DNA of 64,000 nucleotides, from NCBI RefSeq assembly GCF_050947875.1, contig NW_027460335.1, positions 10,782,428-10,846,427 on the forward strand, in the 5' to 3' direction. Made by a program: the position numbers and the translations under genes. The notes under the pieces were generated by a model, which saw only the letters and a list, made by a program, of their open reading frames with translations, was not told the DNA's origin and made no database searches. Shown here in pieces: positions 57,979 to 64,000 of the stretch. This DNA is from Dermacentor variabilis. Taxonomy: Eukaryota; Arthropoda; Arachnida; Ixodida; Ixodidae. The first letter of the stretch is position 1; each line of letters opens with the position of its first letter.

Positions 57979-58714
57979 ACCCGTCATAACCTTTTGAGTG
58001 CACGAACCTTTGCCCCCATATTTGAGGTACCACAGCCATCGACATTGCAATCAGGGGACCATCTAGCGTGCGTAGCATTTATCAGCTCCGGATTGCACGT
58101 ATGGTGTTCGACGATATTAGGTCAATGACCTTGGAGAAGTGACACGAAACACATCATACTGAGACTTCTAGTATGACGACGCACACTAAACAGTGCAAAC
58201 CGCACGGAATGTGGCAAAACTTTTTAAGTATAAACCCCATGCAAGCTATCTTGGGCGCGACCGCGACTAGCGATGCGATGGAGATGGTTGTCGGGTTTGC
58301 TCGTCACCTACAAGGCGTACCTCATTCGAGCAACCGTATTGAACGACATCTCCCCGGTGTGGCCGGTATGAGTGCAAAATATACGTGCCAAAACTAGCGT
58401 GAAGCGTGCTTAATAATTTCAGTTGATGTATTTTACTGTAAAAAGCAGCATACAATATTTCTGAAGGTCCTGCAGAAGGTTGTTATCCTTGTACGTATAA
58501 ATATTCAATCGTTTGCAGGTTTGGTGCGACAATCGTTAGTATTAGCAGCAGCAGCAATAGAAAGACCAGTAGGCAAAAAAGCAAATGGAACACCGCGCGG
58601 CGTTTGTCTCCTGCGCGCGCGAGGAGTTGCTTCACTGCATAGCTGGAACAAAATGGCGAACCTCTGCGCAACTCTGTTCCCTGGGGAGCATATACAGGAA
58701 CACTAGGGAAAACT

Positions 58715-59329
58715 GCATGGCTGCGCCATCTGGTGATGGCTGGCCTCGTTCGAGATAAAGCTTGCGTCCTAGCTAGCGTGCAAGTAGGTATACTTGCAGG
58801 CTCATTCGCGCGAGTCGGTCTTCGCCCAGGAACCTTCCGCGAGAGCCCGCTATCTGGGCATCGGCTGGGAGCGTGACTCGCTTGCAATCAGGATCGCTTG
58901 CAATCATGAGGCGTTACTGGCGGCATCATTTGGGTTAGCTGCGATCCGTGGTCTCCATAGGCTCATTCACCTTGCTGTTGGGCACGGGTAGTAGAATAGG
59001 AGGCCGTAAAGGAAAGGCGAAAGCGTTTTCAGGACTGGTAGGTCACGAACTATCTTTCTGAGTGGAGAAATCATTCTTTTGCACTGCTGTACTTTTTGCT
59101 TTCACGTTTCTGTGCGCCTACTGGAAAGCAACAAGTCGCGAACTGGCGCTCGGGCCCTTCACCCGCAAAAGCTGCAGGATTACAACTTGACTGGCGTCTT
59201 TTATGAATTCTTTAGCCACATGATGTCTGTTCAGTGCTCTTCACCAGGTAGACGCAACGGGCTGTGGAAAATATTATTCAACACCGCAGTTCAAACATCA
59301 AGTACTAAACGACCGTTCCTGTAACCCGG
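58715..59329. other. Unassigned DNA
   Basis: A local CGCTTGCAATCA doublet near 58879-58902 is the only repeat seen. The 5' part of the LINE that follows may begin here but has no readable domain. Confidence 0.35.
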
Positions 59330-59339
59330 AAGCCATCCT

Positions 59340-60350
59340 CTGACTCGACCTGCCTCAAGCCTTCGACAGCATTTCCCATGCAGCTATCCTTCTCCAGGTA
59401 TCCCACCGCCACCTAGGACAGCGAGCCTACAATTACATCCGTGACTTCCTCTGCTATCGCACGGCCACCAACGCGGCTGGGGATTTACGATCAGGCCAGC
59501 TTCCTCTTGGCTGCAAAGGCACCCCGCAAGGTTCAGTTATCTCTCCCATGCTCTTTAACTTAGTCATGATAAGTATTGCCCAGTAACTATAAGGAGTCGA
59601 AAATATCAACCTTACCATCTACGTCGACGACATCACCATCTGGGCGCACCGAGGCAATGATGGTCAAGTGGAGTCAGCCCCCAAACGGCGATTGACACGG
59701 TTGAAGCCTATCTCCAAAGAACCGGACTGCGCTGTTCGTCGGCTAAAGCGGAGCTTCTTCTCTACAAGCCCATTCAGCGGGGACGCCCTCCCAAACACAA
59801 ATCTGATCACCAACCCTATGGCGCCATCAACCTACGCCTTCAAGATGGCAGTCCTATCCCAGACATCCCTCGGTCCTGGGCCCTGGGCCCCGGGCCCCGG
59901 GTCCTCGGTCTCACCATCTCTACCAACGGCTCCAACGAATTGGCTCTCAACAAGATCTGTGCCCAATGTCAAAACAAGCCTACACCTTCTTAAACGCATC
60001 TCCAACCGACGAAGGGGACTCAAAGAAGAAAGCCTTCTCCACGTCGTGCAGTCTCTTGTCATATGTCACGTTACCTACGTTGCTGCGTACCTCAAATGGT
60101 ACCGGGCTGAGCAAAACAAGCTCGACACCCTCACACAAGGAGTCCAGAAGCAACTACTTGGCCTCCCTCATTACACCAGCACTCCACTGTCAACCAACTG
60201 GGAGTTCATAACACCCCTGCCAAACCCATTCAAATCTAACAACGCCCTCAGCTGGAACGGCTCACCCTTACTGAAACGGGACGCTTTAATTTATCCACGC
60301 TTGGCTTCACTTACCATCAGCAACAGGGCCCCAAACAATCGATCCCGACT
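59340..60350 (+). pseudogene. LINE reverse transcriptase pseudogene
   Basis: LDLPQAFDSISHAAILLQVS (motif A, about 59341-59400), then QRAYNYIRDFLCYRTAT and GTPQGSVISPMLFNLVMI (motif B, about 59520-59575). A stop follows, then LTIYVDDITIWAHRGNDGQV with YVDD (about 59610-59660). The frame continues with the C-terminal part SLLHVVQSLVICHVTYVAAY and LDTLTQGVQKQLLGLP. RT drives target-primed copying of the element RNA. Stops and frame changes inactivate it. Confidence 0.85.
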
Positions 60351-60359
60351 GGTATAAGT

Positions 60360-61260
60360 AGCTGGATCTACACAAACTCCATCCCTAGAAGCATGCTCCC
60401 CGAATATAACAGGGCCCGGCGCCAAGTTCGGGCCGGAACTATCATAAAAGCCCTTGCTCCCGTACCTGGCGTCACATTTGCTGACGCAGCACAATATTTC
60501 CATAGCACATGATTTGTGGCCTTCGTTACACGCGATGGAGTCCCACACCACGCCTCAAACGTCACTACCCCCACGGCCTACGGGCCTGAAGAAGTGGCCA
60601 AACACCTGGGCCACTCTAGAAACCACCTGTCACACCATCGTGTGTGACTCTCGCTCAGCCGTCACTAAGTTCGGCAAAGGCCGTATTTCTCCTAAAGCAC
60701 TTCCCATCCTCTGCCAGGCTCAAAACTGTAAAGACAGCATGATCTCCCTGACATGGATCCCGGCCCATGTGGGCCCTGTCCACCCACATCTCTCCAACCT
60801 CAACAATTTCACCCACTGCATTGCACGAGGCCCAGCGCAGGAATCACTGGAGACGAGCTGGACACCAGGGACAATCTAACCACTTATAACGATCTCGTTA
60901 AGGCATTTTACCTCAGTTGCCGAACCTTCCCCACACTTCACCCGAAGTTCAGCCGGACGCAGGCTACCACCCTGCGTCTGCTACAAACACGTACCCTTCA
61001 CCCGGCCGCTTCAACCTTATAATCCCAGACGTTTACACTACCCCCAACTGCAGATTTGTGGCACTCACCCGGCTACGTTTGCGCATACGCTGTGAGAGTG
61101 CCCCGCACAGTACACACACATTAACACCGCGACCCACTCATCGAGGTTGCGTGAAGCTCTGCGGAGCTCCGCCATCGGCGACCAAACCTGGGCGACCGGG
61201 CACGCCCGTGAGGCGGCGGCGGCGGCAAGGCAAGCCTTCAACGTCCCCTCATGCGAGGCT
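60360..61260 (+). pseudogene. LINE RNase H domain pseudogene
   Basis: VTFADAAQYF and AFVTRDGVPHHASNVTTP give the start of the domain. CHTIVCDSRSAVTKFGKGRI has the middle Asp (about 60630-60690). ISLTWIPAHVGPVHPHLSNL matches the TWIPAH-G---GNE-A motif, with the NE-AH part altered. The tail includes TTYNDLVKAFYLSCRTFPTL and LRLLQTRTLHP. Frame changes are frequent. Confidence 0.8.
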
Positions 61261-61610
61261 TAGGCCCGGGCATCATAAAGTGCTCGTTCTAAAATAAAGG
61301 TTTCCCCGCCCGCCCCTCCCCCCCCCCATAAAATGATTTTTTGTCCAGTTTTAGGCTCTGTCTTCGATTCACAAATGTAGCTCGTTTGTAACCCGATGTC
61401 ACGACATTTGTAGAGATGTGACATGTTTTCAATGAAAACCATAATAGTACAATACCGAATCGATGCAGCCCAGGAAAAGCCTCTGATACACGTCTCTAAA
61501 ACGTCGAACAACAGAATCAGGCCTGAAAAAACTTTTTATTGGCCTAACAGCAAAAACAGCGAAGCGTGCTCAGTAAAACTCTAAAGAGTACAAGGGCACT
61601 GGTCTAATAA

Positions 61611-63030
61611 CTGGTAAACTCTCCCTCCTTAGCAATATCTTGCTGCGATCCATAAGGCATCTACTCGTAAAGGAGTCCTACGCATTATGGATGCTCACAC
61701 AGCTTCTCCCACCCTTGGTTAACTGCACCCCACCAGGCGCCTCCTGTTGTAACACCGAGGTTTTGTCACATCAAGTTCCTTTTCAGGGTGCCCCAAATGT
61801 TTTCACTTCGGTTCATATCGGCACCATTGGGTGGCCACTTTAACAATGGTATTCCGTGAGCCTCAAGCGTTGCGTTGGCTTTTAGGGCTTTGCGCACAGG
61901 GCTACGATCTTGCTGCATCAGATAACGCAAGTCAGGAAACGGACAGTCACAGACATTTGCCACAAATATGGCTTTGATGAGGTCGCAGTAGATGTTCGCG
62001 TCTAAATGACCACTAATCCACACATGCGGTCAAACTCGGTCCTTGCTTATTGCCCCCTAAACCGAGACAGCACAACGGCTACTGGAGAGGACTCCTTGCG
62101 CTTACTGAGTACCTCTGCCTGTACGAAGCAATATAAAAGGGACAACTGTTTTAGCGAGGTTATGTCTGAGAATTTTTTCTATTATAGACTTCATATACCT
62201 TAACATTTTTTATGTGAAGACGTTATCTTAATCATTCGTATTCTTGGTCTTTTCCGTGTTCGAAAGCAACATTAGCTTTAAGAGTTAAGATGCCCACTTT
62301 TTTATGCAATTAAATTTAAGATATGTTTCTGCTTTGAATAGCTAGAATAAAGCCTATTAAAAAAACTAAAATACCACAAAAATCTTGAGAAAGGAACAAA
62401 CAGTCTGACGTCACGGAAACGATAGGTTTGTTTCTTTGTTTTTCAGTATTTTTGCTAGTAAGCCAACCACTGGAAACCTTACCTGCAGCTTATGGGACGC
62501 CAGACACGCTGCTTCTGATCCCTCCCCGTAGAAAAGATAGACTTATCAGTTAAAATAATTCAGACCAGTGAGCAGCACTCCACCACTCATGCGCACGAGC
62601 TAAGTCATGCCTTGCCTGCCGCTGTGCTTCTCTGATGACGGGCTTCTGTACAGTGACACAAATCGCTTAATACGCTCTCTCGCAGGCATCACGAGACGGT
62701 CTTGTAGGAAACCGACAAAGATAGCTCCTTCGTAATGTTTGTGGCGCTCATTTCTGGCGCTCAGCCACTATGCGGCGATCTGTTCCTTGGTCTCTTCTCC
62801 TTACGTACTGAATGGGAGCGTCGGCAAGTCGTCCACGGTCGTCACGAAATGCATTTGGAATGCGCATCAGTGCCTTCTTCAAATGACCAGTCAGTCGTGC
62901 GATTTCTCTATTAGGGACTCCAATCAAATAGGGCAGGATAAACTGCCTGTCTTCGATCAGAATCAAAGGTGCCATTTTTGATATCCTGTGCCTGTCTTCG
63001 TCTTGAAATGCAGATTTCACTGCCACCATA
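61611..63030 (-). pseudogene. Tc1-like DD34E transposase pseudogene
   Basis: MAPLILIEDRQFILPYLIGV and IARLTGHLKKALMRIPNAFR are the N-terminal helix-turn-helix part (about 62775-62972). ILTDKSIFSTGRDQKQRVWR has the first Asp (about 62488-62548). YLMQQDRSPVRKALKANATL has the second Asp (about 61870-61930). GADMNRSENIWGTLKRNLM has the Glu, and exactly 34 residues lie between the second Asp and that Glu, the DD34E signature of Tc1. C-terminal WEKLCEHP, LYE-stop-MPYGSQQDIA and KEGEFTSY end at 61611. About 450 bp between the first two catalytic blocks (62025-62470) does not match and may be an insertion. Confidence 0.85.
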
Positions 63031-63034
63031 TTTT

Positions 63035-63589
63035 GCTGAACACATTCCCTGGGCTTACCTGATGTGCTGTCAAACCCAGACAAGGCTTCTCAATGGGAGG
63101 TGAACCAAACTGTCATTCTGAAAAACCATTGTTTGATTGTCTGGGCACAGACTGCAAAAACAGATGCTGCTAGCCAAAGGAAAAAGATACGTTGCCATTC
63201 GATGCACGCTTACTTGAGAGGATATCGCGCCCACTCAGAGAAAGCCACCAGAAGTGCCTTCTCACCAGCACTCCAGCAAGTGCAGCAGACGTTTTCAACC
63301 GATGCCGTCATAGCGCCATCTCGCATAGGTTCGTGGGAAAAGAGCAATTCGCGTCAAGGCGCCAGTCAGTACACGCTTGCTGGCAAGCTAATATGCGCAT
63401 GTGCCCATTCTTGATTTCGAACCATGTGAATCATCCCTTTCTAGCGCAGCAATGCTGTCTCCCCCTGCGGTAGCCGTTGGAGCCACGTCCTAGGCCGTTC
63501 TGTGCCCGATAGTACCGTATTTAGGGTAATAAAGGATAGGGGCAAAGGCTTTCTGGTTCACCCTCGTATTTTGCCAACAATTGCATTGT
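63035..63589. other. Unassigned DNA
   Basis: Between the Tc1-like and RTE sequences; may hold the 5' end of the Tc1-like element. No terminal repeat recognised. Confidence 0.3.
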
Positions 63590-64000
63590 TGTATCAAGAG
63601 TTGCGGGGAGGATCAGGTAACAGCAGATTTGTTGACGGATGGTGGGCAGATTGTTGTAGAGAAACTGGCCACCCTGTATACGCAATGCCTCATGACCTCG
63701 AGCGTACCGGAATCTCGGAAGAACGCCAACATAATCCTAATACATAAGAAAGGGGACGCCAAAGACTTGAAAAATTATAGACCGGTCAGCTTACTGTCAA
63801 TTGCCTACAAACTATTTACTAAGGCAATCGCAAATAGAATCAGAAACACCTTAGACTTCTGTCAAGCAAAGGACCAGGCAGGATTCCGTAAAGGCTACTC
63901 ACCAATAGACCATATTCACACTATGAATCAGGTGATAGAGAAATGTGTGGAATATAACCAACCTTTATATATAGCTTTAATTGATTACGAGAAAGCGTTT
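63590..64000 (+). CDS. RTE-type LINE reverse transcriptase, open to the window edge (partial)
   Basis: CGEDQVTADLLTDGGQIVVE opens the fingers (63606-63665). Then come KLATLYTQCLMTSSVPESRK, NANIILIHKKGDAKDLKNYR, PVSLLSIAYKLFTKAIANRI and KDQAGFRKGYSPIDHIHTMN. VEYNQPLYIALIDYEKAF is motif A at the very end of the window. No stop or frameshift occurs over about 135 codons, unlike the RTE copy at 21301-22800. It belongs to the same clade as that copy (shared QAGF-KGYS and IDYEKAF). What lies beyond 64000, and whether the 5' endonuclease domain exists, cannot be seen; sequence before about 63590 is not recognisable as RTE. Confidence 0.9.

Larger units (their letters stand above)
56733..58704. mobile_element. 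Unassigned TIR element, probable non-autonomous DNA transposon
   Basis: AGTGTTCCTGTATATGC and four more bases at 56733-56753 are exactly repeated in inverse at 58684-58704 (21 of 21). Similarity continues inward in weaker form (CAGAGTTG-GC). Directly outside are AGGGAAAACA (56723-56732) and AGGGAAAACT (58705-58714), a 9-of-10 direct repeat that looks like a target-site duplication. A 9-10-bp duplication suggests a Mutator-like or similar group. No transposase is visible inside. The centre is GC-rich and contains a tandem duplication and a strong hairpin. Confidence 0.6.
59330..61300 (+). mobile_element. 5'-truncated LINE with RT and RNase H
   Basis: RT and RNase H remnants in order on the plus strand, then a short 3' region with AAATAAAG at about 61293, a polyadenylation-type signal. 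The presence of RNase H sets it apart from the RTE copies at 21301-22800 and 63590-64000. The sequence differs from the minus-strand LINE at 10786-12038, so it is another family. Confidence 0.8.

Noticed and set aside
1..64000. Bacterial or viral operons
   Set aside because: Introns, SINEs, LINEs and LTR elements throughout show an animal nuclear genome. No operon-like gene spacing is seen.

Overview
This is a window of a large, repeat-rich animal genome, very probably a hard tick (Ixodida, likely a metastriate such as Rhipicephalus, Dermacentor or Hyalomma). The main reason is a tRNA-headed SINE at 21695-21928 that I recognise as the tick family known as Ruka. The RTE-type LINEs, short-LTR Ty3/gypsy elements and tRNA-like tandem repeats also match what I know of tick genomes. 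I could not place any host protein-coding gene. Every coding signal I could support belongs to a transposable element, and almost all are broken by stops and frameshifts.

Layout. 222-2212 is an internally deleted Ty3/gypsy remnant between LTR-like ends. 2213-10785 is mostly unassigned DNA with one old Ruka-like SINE. 10786-14289 is a composite: a truncated LINE, a 281-bp tandem array of a tRNA-derived SINE, and the LTR+gag half of a short-LTR gypsy element. 16980-17335 is a decayed 50-bp minisatellite. 17889-20886 (minus) is a P-element/THAP9-type transposase pseudogene with a recognisable THAP domain and a preserved GT-AG intron. 21301-22800 (minus) is an RTE LINE interrupted by a Ruka SINE with 16-bp target duplications. 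24327-29407 (minus) is a complete but inactive Ty3/gypsy element with 148-bp LTRs and an ATAT target duplication. It sits inside a tRNA-like repeat whose unoccupied copy lies just upstream.

32505-33880 is an uninterrupted copy of an unnamed 1.3-kb repeat. A second copy (43025-44051 plus 52221-52510) is split by an 8.2-kb PIF/Harbinger transposon with matching terminal inverted repeats. That transposon carries both expected genes in convergent orientation: a multi-exon Myb/SANT-like accessory protein (plus) and the DDE transposase (minus). 36901-38760 is a mariner-like element. 52545-55800 (minus) is a second, different Ty3/gypsy element. 56733-58704 has 21-bp perfect terminal inverted repeats and a 9-10-bp direct flank, so it looks like a non-autonomous DNA transposon that I cannot assign to a named family. 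59330-61300 (plus) is an RT+RNase H LINE. 61611-63030 (minus) is a DD34E Tc1-like transposase pseudogene. 63590-64000 (plus) is an RTE reverse transcriptase that is fully open as far as the window edge.

The window is best read as layered insertions. Several can be ordered because an empty-site copy of the target repeat is present in the same window. The most informative objects are the two-gene Harbinger element, the P-element relative and the unassigned TIR element at 56.7-58.7 kb.
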